Source: Uranotaenia lowii
Taxonomy: Eukaryota; Arthropoda; Insecta; Diptera; Culicidae
Assembly (NCBI RefSeq): GCF_029784155.1
Contig: NC_073692.1
Span: 323,637,906-323,701,905 of the forward strand
DNA length: 64,000 nt
Direction of reading: 5' to 3'
The translations under genes and the position numbers were made by a program. Numbering within the stretch: position 1 is the first letter of the stretch; every line of letters begins with the position of its first letter. Shown here piece after piece: positions 22,740-32,413 of this stretch. The notes under the pieces are model-generated. The model was not told where the DNA came from, searched no databases, and saw only the letters and a list, made by a program, of their open reading frames with translations.

Positions 22740-23422
22740 ACCTATCATTATCGTTCAGCTCTGTTTACAGCTGAAAAGGTAACCAACCTGGGAAGAAAAA
22801 CAACACAAAGTTTCACGGCTCGATTCGCGATCACTCTGCTAGTGAAGAAAAAGTGGTAAAAAGTTCACTCTTCTGGTCGCCATTGCGCTCAACAGTTTTT
22901 CTGTGTGTTGTTCCTGTTCGTACTTGGCTGAGAATTTCGTCGCGGATTTATAAGCTGCTGCCGGATACTTCAATCTCCAGGCATCAGGTAATTTGGACGA
23001 GTAATTTGCAAGCAATCAGAACTGCAGAATACTTACAAGTGATATTCCCAAAAGACCCGAAAGATTTCGAAAGAAAACCCCAGGAACAGCCCATTTCACC
23101 CGTCGGAGCATACAGATGAGGTTGGGCAATCAATTTCAAAGTGATTGGGTGCAAACACCACTAATCAGGGACCCTTTCATAGAGGATCGACAACCCTCCA
23201 CGAACGGTGTTGGTTGAATCCACACCGTCGACACTACCTACTGAAGCATTTCTAGAATCGGTAAGTGAATGTTTGCTTAGTGGAATAGCAGTGCTTAATT
23301 CTCGTTTCGCCCTTTAGAATTTGATTAGGGCCAGCGCCGACCCAAGTGGCGCAAGAAAAAGTGTTCCAAGACCCCCAACTGGGTGAGTTCGGCTGCGATG
23401 AGTGAAAAAAATAGATGTTAGT
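22740..23422 (+). other. Candidate transcribed leader with small GT-AG intron
   Basis: GC rises sharply here. A short intron fits at 23261-23317 (57 bp): donor CG|GTAAGTGAAT, acceptor CGCCCTTTAG|AA and a branch-like TTAATTC near 23297. A second donor, TG|GTGAGT, follows at 23383, making a 65-bp middle exon. The upstream part (from about 22755, TTCAGCTCTG, a possible initiator) reads like an untranslated first exon. The longest plus frames (22853-23119; a 34-codon ORF from 23116) lack domains. This could be the 5' leader of a gene whose coding exons lie further downstream. The minus strand also has splice-like sequences, so strand and reality are uncertain. Confidence 0.3.
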
Positions 23423-23423
23423 A

Positions 23424-23589
23424 TTTAAGGGTTTTTATTGGGAGTTGAAAGCCGATGATACACGGAATCGCGCTTGCTGAAGCTGGAGTTATTCTTCTGC
23501 GGTTGCCGGAGTCGTGCTTTTTCCAGGAGGTTGGTCGATGGGCTGCTGTCAATGGTGCCCAAGCTTGCTTCGATCATCTGATGACATTG
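23424..23589 (-). other. Possible minus-strand terminal coding exon split by the Transib-like element
   Basis: With the 3-kb element removed, the minus strand reads an acceptor-like TTTTTCTTTACAG (complement of about 26650-26662) followed by an open frame through HQMIEASLGTIDSSPSTNLL and a basic Gln/Ser-rich stretch to TAA at 23426-23424. The downstream minus sequence has TACTAAC, a pyrimidine run and CGCAG, which resembles another intron end. No family is recognised. It may be chance, because the acceptor falls in a purine-rich tract whose complement always looks like a polypyrimidine signal. Confidence 0.2.
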
Positions 23590-23649
23590 CACAGTGGTCC
23601 AGAAATGTTTTCTAGCGGGAAACAATTATTTGCGCTCTTGCCTTTGGTT

Positions 23650-24593
23650 TAAGACATTTGGTGCCCAAGACTAAGTTGCACAACATTACAAGGCACTACT
23701 TTTGAATGAAACATTTCTAGGGTGGTTCATAAAACTCCTTAGATACGAAAATTGTTTTTTTACTGTAATGAGATAGTGCTGTACTATGTTCAGCAATTAT
23801 GTAGAACAACATAATTGATGAAACTTTGTAGAAGACTTTAAATGTATATCTATTAACGTCTAGGTTTTATGATGATTTTTCGTATACAAGTTAGGGTGGT
23901 CTTACATAAACAAGTTTTTTTGTTATAACTTTGTTGGGTATCAACTTATCAAAATTATGTGTTTGGCAAGTATTTAGCAAATCATTATGCGCATCTTTTG
24001 TAGTAAACAGATTTCTAATATCTGCTTTTGATTCGCAGTTATCATGAATTTTGTGTTCAAAATTGGCTGTTTTGTATGAGCCATAACTTCAAATGGAGCA
24101 AACCAAAAAATTCAAACTTTAATTCGTTTGAAAGAACATGTTAAAATCTACATCATATAAAAAAACTGAAGAGGTGTTTTTTGATTAAAGCTTTTTTATT
24201 TACATTTGAACTTGACCAAAATTGCCATTTTTCATATAATAAAAAACATATATCACTTTTGCTCTGCGACATGAAATTCTTCTTTGCGTTCGCATCCTTA
24301 GTCAACAATTCAAAAGGTTTTAACCCTACAAAAGCATACACTATCATTTTTTTTTAAATTTCATAAGTGAAAAATAATGTCAAAAACAGTCAAAATCGAA
24401 CGGTATGTTAACATTAGGTACACATGCCAAATTAGGAACACCTACCCTACAGCACTATTTCATTCCAGTAAAAAAATAAATTTCGTATATAAGGAGTTTT
24501 ATGAACCACCCTAAAAATGTTTCATTTAAAAGTAGCGCCTTGTAATGTTGTACAACTTTGTCTTCCCGCATACCAAAAAACTATATCTTAAAT
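23650..24593. repeat. Internal truncated Transib-like unit with 100-bp inverted arms
   Basis: The left arm (23650-23750) contains ACAACATTACAAGGCACTAC and GGGTGGTTCATAAAACTCC. Its inverse lies at about 24481-24593 with only a few differences. The arm continues the terminal 80 bp of the larger element on the left, but on the right it stops before the CACTGTG terminus. This nested geometry indicates that an originally about 1-kb element lost its right tip. Internal sequence is AT-rich and non-coding. Confidence 0.75.
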
Positions 24594-24865
24594 AATCAAT
24601 ACGATACATCTACGGCTCTAGAAATAGTGACTGTTTCGGTGAACGTAGCTATTATTTTAAACTTTACTTCGACAACGATAAAAACAATATATGAACGTCC
24701 ATGTGAATAAGTGATGGTATCTGAAAAGGTGAATGAAGGATTAAACGATTTACTTCAATTTTATAAATAATCGTAAAACTGTTCTCGAACCTTAACGCAT
24801 AGCGTTCTTATCACATGTCAAACTCACATAAAAAATGACCGAAACGCGAGTCAGAGATGCCAGGT

Positions 24866-25596
24866 GGTTTAAAAAAACTTAGTACTGATTTGTTCAAATT
24901 TAATTTTTTTTGAATATATTTATTGATTTATTTATTTATTTATTCCAAACAGATACATAAAATAAATACTTTTTTTCATTATTACAATGGCTCCGTCGTT
25001 GTTATTTATCTTTAATGCTTCATTCTAATTCTATTATCTAATCATATCATATCAAATATAGTTATAATTATTCTCAATAGGAAAAACTTTAGATTTTTGA
25101 TATATCATTATTTGTTACGGACAAAAAATTATAGTTAATAGTGGTACAACGTTAGATTCAAAATGTAATTTCAAATTTTTTAAATACCAACAACATCTTT
25201 TGATATTCTTTTCTAAATTTTACTCATGCTGCTGAGCATTGAGTTGAGTTTAACTTGTTGCATCCATCTAAAAAATACTTTTTTGTTACCAATTTATTAT
25301 GCTACATTCACAAATATTGTACATATTTATACCTTTAACCGAACGAATCTATACCGGGTTTGATCTATTCGTGAGCTTTAAATTATCTCATGGGACGATA
25401 AAAAGATGAAATGCAAATTAATCTCCAGTGACCCTTTTTTAATTTTACAATTTTTTTTCGTTTAAATTCCATTTTTTGAAGTACTTTACTGTATTCCCTT
25501 CTTAATTGTTTCATAGTTCTTCGAGAATGAATAATTATTTAAACTTATTATAAAAAAAAGGAAAAAACTTTAAAAAATTTCAATCTGGCATCACTG
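24866..25596. repeat. Possible inverted-repeat insertion inside the Transib-like element
   Basis: GATGCCAGGTGGTTTAAAAA at about 24867 has an imperfect inverse, TTTAAAAAATTTCAATCTGGCATC, ending at about 25596. Between them lies AT-rich DNA with a (TTTA)n run near 24930-24955. A convincing target duplication was not found, so the boundaries are tentative. Confidence 0.35.
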
Positions 25597-25601
25597 AGTG
25601 G

Positions 25602-26063
25602 TTGGATGCGCTCTTTCAAAACATTTATTTTGTTTTGCCCGGACAAATGTATCCGCGTTTCGTCTTTTCACCGGCGTTTCAAATCATGGATCTGTTTGAG
25701 AAAGAACCAGCCCCCAGTAGTCGGGCCCGATTGTATCGGTTCTTTTTAAGCTATCGGAACATCAAGTACCTAAGTATTGATACATTTGTGGTCTGTAGCC
25801 TTAATAGTTTATTGATTGACATATTTTTAATTTTAGTTCCCGCTCAATCGTGAACCAAAGGACGATTGCGCTGGAACAGCGACAGCACCTTTTCGCTATG
25901 GCCGGATGGGACCGTCGCTGGAAATCTCTGCCTTTGGACAATGGATTCGCGGTACCAGACTGTACAGGAACAACGATAGCATAACAGGAACAACGATAGC
26001 ACCAGTTGTCGGATGGGTCTTTACATATTTTAGGCGGATGACCGTATCCGATCCGATGAAAAT
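25602..26063 (+). other. Exon-like segment carried in the Transib-like element
   Basis: Two open, GC-balanced blocks are separated by a 71-bp AT-rich gap that looks like an insect intron: donor AA|GTACCT at 25766, acceptor TTTTTAATTTTAG at 25824-25836. Block 1 (25602-25765) reads MDALFQNIYFVLPGQMYPRF and later EPAPSSRARLYRFFLSY. Block 2 (25837-26063) is open for 76 codons, with GPSLEISAFGQWIRGTRLYR, and ends at a strong donor, AT|GTAAGTA (26064). The phases of the two blocks do not match simply, which argues for decay or a different splice site. An 18-bp tandem duplication (ACAGGAACAACGATAGCA) lies at about 25961-25997. Protein family not recognised. It may be captured host gene sequence. Confidence 0.35.
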
Positions 26064-26645
26064 GTAAGTAAACTGAATAAATAATTTCAAATAATCAAAC
26101 AAAAATATTTCCATAAAAAAAATCCGAAACCCCTCTATAAAAATATGCACTTGTGTGCGTGCCATGTTCCCGTATATATGATTCTATTCAACGTATGCAT
26201 ACCTTCGGAAGTAACATTTTGTCGAATCGTTATATACCTTTTCTGGAAATGTTCGGTTACAAGATTACTTTAAGAATAACTGTAAGGAAAACAGTTTGAT
26301 GACCAGAATACGTTTTCCACGAGTGGTTTTTAGACGTTATCTCAACTGTTTGCAGAACAGTTCTTCCATACAAATGGTTTAACAGTTCTAAACAGTAACA
26401 TAACTTAACGCCATATTCAACAGACCGTCGTTTTGGATTTCACAATTAGTGGAATGTTTTTTATGATGTCAGATACCGTTTTCCAAAAGTTTTTTTACGC
26501 TGTTTCAAATAGTTTTCTAACTATTATAGTAAATGTTTGGTAACAGTATTTTTGTATTCGGGTTGGCACCAAATGTCTTAAACCTAAAGCAAGAGCGCAA
26601 ATAATTGTTTCCCGCTAAATTTCATTTCTGGACCACTGTGCATTG

Positions 26646-28011
26646 GTCCCTGTAAAGAAAAAGTGAAGAAGAAAAAGAACAAACTAAGTACTAGTGCTAG
26701 TCAGAAGAAAAAACAGAAGCTGCAGTAAAGTAAGAAGAAAAAAATAAGATGCAGACAACCAGGAAGAAGAAGCAGCAGTAAAGAAAGAAGGAGAGAAGAG
26801 GCGGAATGGAAAAGGAAGAAGAAGAAGATGTAGAAGAAGAGTAGAAGCCGAATGGAAGGAGAAGAAGGAGGATATATTAAGAAGGAGGATATATTAAAAA
26901 AAAACTATATTTTCGAGGAATTTCCAAACAAATACAGTCAGAGAATGTGAAAAATGTACAAATACAGTGTTTTTGAGCTACATGCGCGGGTGAATCAGGA
27001 GGAGCCGTTCGTGAGCTACCAAAGGAATCGGTCGATCCTATGTTTTGCTCCATGTGCATAGTTGGTTTGGCAAATTGTTATTACAAACATGCAAGTTATG
27101 CAAGTTAATACATTTATTGTGAACAAAAAAGAGTTTTAAGTTTAATGGCGAAACAAGAAAAATTTTTCATCTATCAGCCATACGTTTCGAAACGAGCTAT
27201 AAATTAAAGTGAAAAAAGGTTTTGTGCGGGGGGGGGGGAGAGTATTAATTGAAGGAGAATGCAGAAGAATTTTGTTACGCATGTGAGCTCTGAAATGTTC
27301 TAGGATAAATAAGATATTTGCAATAACCATTTGAATGTGAATTTTTGGTATCTGAGGTAGAAACTCATTCAGTAGATTTTGCGAAAAAAAGGTAAATATT
27401 ATTTGCCACTGACAACTTGTGATCAAACTGTTAAATTTTGTGACTGCTGCCTTTTTTTCAATTTCGTTGGGGGAAGTGCAACCAACTGGGTTGCTGAAAT
27501 CTACCTGAGGAAATGTGATAATCATCATGAGCAGGAGAAATGAAAGCTAAGTATAATTCCTGCATCTTTTTTGCTTATTTTACATAATATTTTATACCCA
27601 TTAATCTTTACAATATTCAATATATGTTTAAGGGAATGTAATAAGTCAATTGTTTATGAATCTAGGTCAAAGTCGTTTAAAAACTTTAATTAATAACGTT
27701 TAATAAATATTATAATATTGTCAAAACAAATGTATCTGTACAAGTAGTTTTATACACAGGAAAAAAACAGAAAATTTAAGTTGAACTAAATTTTTGAGCT
27801 AGCTTTATTATAAATCCATTAATATGTATTTTTATTAGAAAGTTTGGGAAACGATTCTACCGTTGGTGACGGGTTCTTCTAAAAATAATGAGCTTTGTTG
27901 TATTATTCCTAACGTCATGGTAGATTTGTTTTTCGAATCATCTCTACATTCTGCGTATTTTCGATTTTTTTTTTAAATTCCAAATCATTTTATTTTTATT
28001 TACATAGTATT
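26646..28011. other. Purine-rich tract and AT-rich DNA
   Basis: 26650-26880 is an AAG/GAA-rich purine tract ending in a 17-bp tandem duplication (GAAGGAGGATATATTAA, about 26862-26895). A G-run lies at 27226-27238. The minus ORF at 27142-27528 (128 codons) has no recognised domain, and its start region abuts low-complexity DNA. It is not called as a gene. Confidence 0.45.
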
Positions 28012-28130
28012 CCGTCTCACGACATAACTTGACGAACATAATTCCTAAAATTCACTCGGTCCATGGCAACCGTTCTCCAATTTCTCGGACACCCCACGTT
28101 CACCAGATCACGCTCCACTTGGTCTCACCA
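28012..28130 (-). repeat. Second copy of the RT-B 3' end
   Basis: This sequence closely matches 7245-7360 in the same orientation. The shared words include CACGACATAACTTGACGAAC, CCATGGCAACCGTTC and CCAGATCACGCTCCACTTGG (AGATAACACTTCACTTG in the other copy). It is the terminal part and 3' flank of the RT-B LINE family. The match stops near 28130, so the copy is short, and it may be either an independent truncated insertion or a remnant. Confidence 0.8.
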
Positions 28131-29000
28131 AGTCTAACTACGTCCAAATCATATGCCCACATTTTACTAAGTTTTGAAAAAAATATGGTCCTGATTTGGT
28201 TAGCCTTCATAAATGCGGAAAAAAGCCTCCTTAATACGGCCTTGATACCAAGTAAGCATGAAAATGCTTCAACCCTCTCCGATTTGGCCCACAACCAGTA
28301 GGATGACTTACTGTAATGTAAATAAAAAAAAATTAATTTTTTTGGGTGAATCGGACAACCCCCTCTGAATGGAAGCCGCATCGTTTTTAAAAAAATTGGC
28401 ATTTTTTCCCAAAAACAGCATTTTTGTGAATATTTCAGAAACCGCAGAAGCTACAGAAGAGATAAGTTCCTTGTTTTGAAGTTATTGTCAATCGAATGGC
28501 ACTGTTAAATTCGGCATACTTTTTTTTTCTTAAATTTATTGTGTAACTAGCAGACCCGGTAGACTTCGTCTTACCATATTCAACTTGGTGTCAATTTTCC
28601 ATTTTTCCTAGTTTTTTTTAAATTGCTTCCTTTCCGTTTACTCGAATTGTCCCACTTTATTCAATCGAAATAAAACCTTAGAATTTTAACTCAATTCTAC
28701 GGGTCTTTACTTAAATTATCAAAAAAATAACTTTCAATAAATATTACATGCATCTTACATGAATGCTTTTTTATTTACTTTTCTTTAATTCGGTTGCAAA
28801 TTCAACTTAAAGTGTTCCCAAACAGCACTTGTAACGGCAATAAATCTGGCAATTTTATATACTGCAAATTCCTTTTTATTATTTATTCAAGCCAAAAATG
28901 CAAATTAAATTCCTTTGAACTTCAACCCAATAAATCAAAGAATCGTTGGTTTTGAAAGGAAAAAAAACATATGTTTAGATTTTTTTGTTATTCAACCGAA
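28131..29000. other. AT-rich DNA with a head of the AGCAGACCCGG repeat
   Basis: At 28546-28575 the sequence ACTAGCAGACCCGGTAGACTTCG matches the head of the large dispersed repeat at 31302 (ACTAGCTGACCCGG). The expected monomers and TATATATAGAT tail are not visible afterwards, so this is a head-only or diverged copy. The remaining sequence is featureless. Overlapping ORFs at 28029-28402 arise in RT-B-derived and AT-rich DNA. Confidence 0.45.
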
Positions 29001-29219
29001 TACAGTAGTTTTTCGATTTTATCACTATTCTATTTTTCAATACTCCCTAAGTTCACGCTCGATATGATCACGGTTATTGTTTCGATTTTATCGCGTTGTT
29101 TTAAGAAAGCATTCAGAAATCATTTGCCATTTTGACATTTTTATTTCAAGTTTCGCCAAATTCACGGTTTTGCCATTAACACGGTGAATTACGCGTGATA
29201 AAATCGAAAAACTACTGTA
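29001..29219. mobile_element. TA-flanked MITE, 215 bp
   Basis: CAGTAGTTTTTCGATTTTAT at 29003 is matched by the inverse ending CTACTG at 29217, with TA on both sides (29001-29002, 29218-29219). The inverted ends share about 23 bp (through ATCAC). The interior repeats the words CGATTTTATCGCG and TCACGGTT, so it can fold extensively. TA duplication and size fit a Tc1/mariner-type MITE. A degenerate copy is at 160-325. Confidence 0.85.
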
Positions 29220-29270
29220 ACAGCATTTTTTTTCTTTTTTTGATGTAAACCTTAATTTTCAAAAATTAAT

Positions 29271-29752
29271 CACCGGGGCAAGTGCAAACGGATATCACCA
29301 TAGTTCAACTTTCATATTCTCTGAAAAAAATAATATTTTCAAAAAAATATTAGTTATGCTGGCAAAAAGAAATATCTAGGTGAACATTCGTCCTATTTGT
29401 TGGGGCAAGTGAAAACACCTAGGTCTTTTTCAGATGCGTCAGTGAAAAAAAAAACTTTAAAATGAATTGAATACTTGTTCTTGTTTGTCGGTTATGTCAA
29501 CTTTCATTGATATATCTTAAGTTTTTCTCCGGAAAAAAAAAAATTGCTTGGTACTCCAATTTCGCTGAATGCTGTTCAACAAAATGACCTTGATTTACAA
29601 AGACCTTTATAATAATTTTTAATATCCGCTTCACATTCAACACTCTGGATATCTTTTCTGGTCATTTTGGAGATAAAATTCTTAAATGGTTGATGGTTTA
29701 TGGTTTCATGGCTAAATGGCTAAATGGCACGTTTTCACTTGTTCCACCGTGT
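29271..29752. mobile_element. Probable MITE with GGGGCAAGTG ends
   Basis: CACCGGGGCAAGTGCAAAC at 29271 faces an imperfect inverse, GTTTTCACTTGTTCCACCGTG, ending near 29752. The same word is repeated inside as GGGGCAAGTGAAAACACC (29402-29419). The design, in which a G-rich terminal phrase is repeated internally, resembles 20850-21823 and 51707-52645. The target duplication is not clear. Confidence 0.5.
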
Positions 29753-30610
29753 GAAATGACAGGAATTAAGATTATTTTTAACACTCTCAGGTCATATTAA
29801 AAGTTCATCATAAAAATAAGCTGCCCCTGGAATATCAATCACAAAAAAACTTTTCAACAAAAAAGTGGATTAAAAGTCTCTTCTATTCAGACAAAATTTG
29901 TAAAACAAAAACACACTTTTCATGTTAAGTACGTACTCGAATTGTGTGTAATTTGTGAATAATTTAAAAAAAAGTTGAAATTATTTAGTCAGATTCTTTA
30001 TTTGGTTCCAACAATTTTTAGATGAAACAATAGTTTATACATTTTTTGTAAAAGTTGAATGTTTGTTTTTGCTCTAGTTTACCTTCTTAGTTGAAAATTC
30101 TCCCGGAAAATGCATATCATCACTTTTTGTTATGAAAAAGTAGATTATTTTATTGATAACTTCAACCTACACTTGCAAAAAATGAAAAAGTTCTCTGCAT
30201 TCGGCCTTTAAATACTTCAATCCTATCTCATTTATTGCAAAGGACAGACTCTTGTTCAGTTAATGTGTCTGTTCATTTTCATCGGATTTTGTTTTTCTTC
30301 TAAAAATTGATGGCGCTTGATACATCTTCATCTAACTACATTTGCACATTTGAACATGTCGAAAACATCTGATTATTTTTTTCTGTTATCAATATGAATC
30401 AAAAGTAACTTTCTAGGCGTACTGGATTATACGAAATGTAAAGCTTCCCAATTCCTTTTTTTCCAGACGTCCGCTAAGTGTCATACCATTATTTCATATA
30501 CATCATTATGAGTTAAGTTTTTTGGATAACATTTCACTACTTAAAATAACACGGAATAAAAATGGTTTTATTATTTAAAACTTTTTATATGGTTTTGATT
30601 CGATCGTTAA
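29753..30610. other. AT-rich intergenic DNA, nothing recognised
   Basis: No gene or repeat boundary is supported. A phrase TAGGCGTACTGGATTAT near 30414 may be a third, badly decayed copy of the unit duplicated at 30611-31245. Confidence 0.4.
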
Positions 30611-31245
30611 AATACCAATCCGTGTCACCTCTAGGCGTAATCTATTACCATGCGCTGTGTACAAAAAAGCAAGAAAAAAAACATCTAGGTTGCATATCGC
30701 CTTCACGTGCGTAAGTAATATAGGTACTTGGTTGAGAAACAGACACCTAATTGTTACATTTTTTCAACCATCAATGAACAGTATGTTTCGGTTACTATCC
30801 TCTTGCGACGACGTTTGCTCGCGACGCCTCGCCCATGGAGACGAAGAGCAAACCCCTCAAAAAATAAAATCTCTAAAAATGCCATGACTTTTCAATTTCA
30901 GATTTTGGCAAAAAAATGAATATGTTTTATTCATTCGGCAAACTTTCAATCCGGGTCACATCTAGGCGTCATTCATTACCATGTGCTGTACAAATGAGCT
31001 AGGAATCAAGAAGAAAAAAAATCTCATCTAGGCTTCATAGTGCCACCACGTGCATTGACAGTATGCCTGGTTGAAAAAAACGCGCCCAAATGTTCCCACT
31101 AACCAGTATGCTATGCCATGGTTACTATTCTCTGGCGACGTTTGCTCGCGACGCCTCGGCCATGGAGACGAAAAATAAACCACCTGGCGCCCCAAGTAAT
31201 GAAAATCTCGAAAAAATGGAAGCCATGACTTTTATTTTATTCGAA
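30611..31245 (+). repeat. Tandem duplication of a unit of about 331 bp
   Basis: Copy 1 starts CCAATCCGTGTCACCTCTAG (about 30615) and copy 2 TCAATCCGGGTCACATCTAG (about 30946). Both contain ATTACCATG near the start, CACGTGC, GACGTTTGCTCGCGACGCCT and CCATGGAGACGAA. The copies have diverged by substitutions and small indels, so the duplication is not recent. The ORFs at 30657-30919 fall in copy 1, and copy 2 does not keep them open, so they are not considered genes. Confidence 0.8.
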
Positions 31246-32413
31246 AAACTACAAATTTAATTATTACGGACAATTGATACGACTTTGTGTTGTTTTTATT
31301 CGATACTAGCTGACCCGGTGTGCTTTGCTACACCTTTCAAAAACATATGTTATTTTCAGATTTTTTTTTAAATTTTTACTGTTTTGTTGGCATTATTTTA
31401 AATCAAATTATAACATAATTCATAAGCAACCGCTTTAAAATGAGAACTACAGCTGGAGTTTCGAATTGCAATACAAAGATGACTTAAACAAATTTTCTGA
31501 ATCTTGATCTGTGAATTTGTGTTAAAAATATGATAATTTTAATCTGTTTCTTTAAGCTTCGCCCTGAAAAAGGAGGGTCTCAAATTAATCTTACGCAAAC
31601 AATCTAACTTATGAAATCTGGTTGTTTTTGCTTGATATGTTCTAAAAACTGATAAGAGAGCCCCCCTGTCCTCCCTTTCACCCCCTGCTGAATGGAGGAC
31701 GAGATCTTTAATAATCATACCCATTTTTTCGTTCCCCAAAATCCAAAATCCTCGTTTTTGAGCATTACAACAAAATTTATATGGAGCCCCCTCCTTTCTT
31801 TCTCTCTCAACACTGTGAAGCGTCTATAACAATCTAGAAACATATCTCGTAATCAAGTACCTTTCCATGCCATATTTGTTTCCATTGGTTGGCTTCGTTA
31901 GCATAAATTGAGAACTTATGCTAACAAAATTGTATTGGGCTCACCTCCCTCCTTCTATGTACCTACTCACTGAAAGGAGGATGGTGTGTCAGATAATCAT
32001 AGAATCATACCAAAATGAATGTTTATGTTAAGTTTTGTCCATTTCTCGGATTTTGTAAAAAAAAAAAGTTAAATGCATTCCTCTTCCCTTCCTATATTCC
32101 CAATTCTATCCTTCTACTGCAAGAAAGGAATCGTTTCACATAGCATAATTTCTAGTATTAAAATACCATCCCATGCCAAATTTGGTTTTATTTGCGTTGT
32201 AATTTATTGGGCTGTGCATAAACTTGAAAGGAAGTACCATCCCCTCTTCCGTTCTCCCCATTGAATGGAGGGGTGAAAACTTAATATTCCTAAAAATATT
32301 TTTCGTATTCAAATACTTTATGATGCCAAATTTGGTATCATTTGCACGATTTATTCTCAAGTTAGGCAAAAAATTTGTATGGAAGCCCCTCTTTCCCTCT
32401 TTTTATCTTTCCG

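Larger units (their letters stand above)
23585..26645. mobile_element. Composite 3-kb Transib-like element
   Basis: The element, 23590-26640 (3051 bp), is bounded by CACAGTGGTCCAGAAATG and its inverse. About 80 bp of each end match (including AGCGGGAAACAATTATTTGC and TTTAAGACATTTGGTGCC). A perfect 5-bp direct repeat CATTG flanks it (23585-23589, 26641-26645). The first kilobase contains an internal inverted copy of the left end at about 24481-24593, as if a smaller element lost its last 60 bp and was extended. The remainder holds an inverted-repeat segment (about 24866-25596) and an exon-like cargo (25602-26063). No Transib transposase (RAG1-like DDE core) is readable, so it is probably non-autonomous. 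Confidence 0.85.

Noticed and set aside
24930..24958. (TTTA)n run and similar homopolymer or microsatellite tracts
   Set aside because: Simple low-complexity DNA, not informative alone.
27142..27528. 128-codon minus ORF
   Set aside because: Unrecognised, overlaps a G-run, and has no supporting gene structure.
28029..28402. Overlapping plus and minus ORFs of 90 and 100 codons
   Set aside because: They begin in RT-B 3'-end repeat sequence and run into AT-rich DNA; neither shows a domain.
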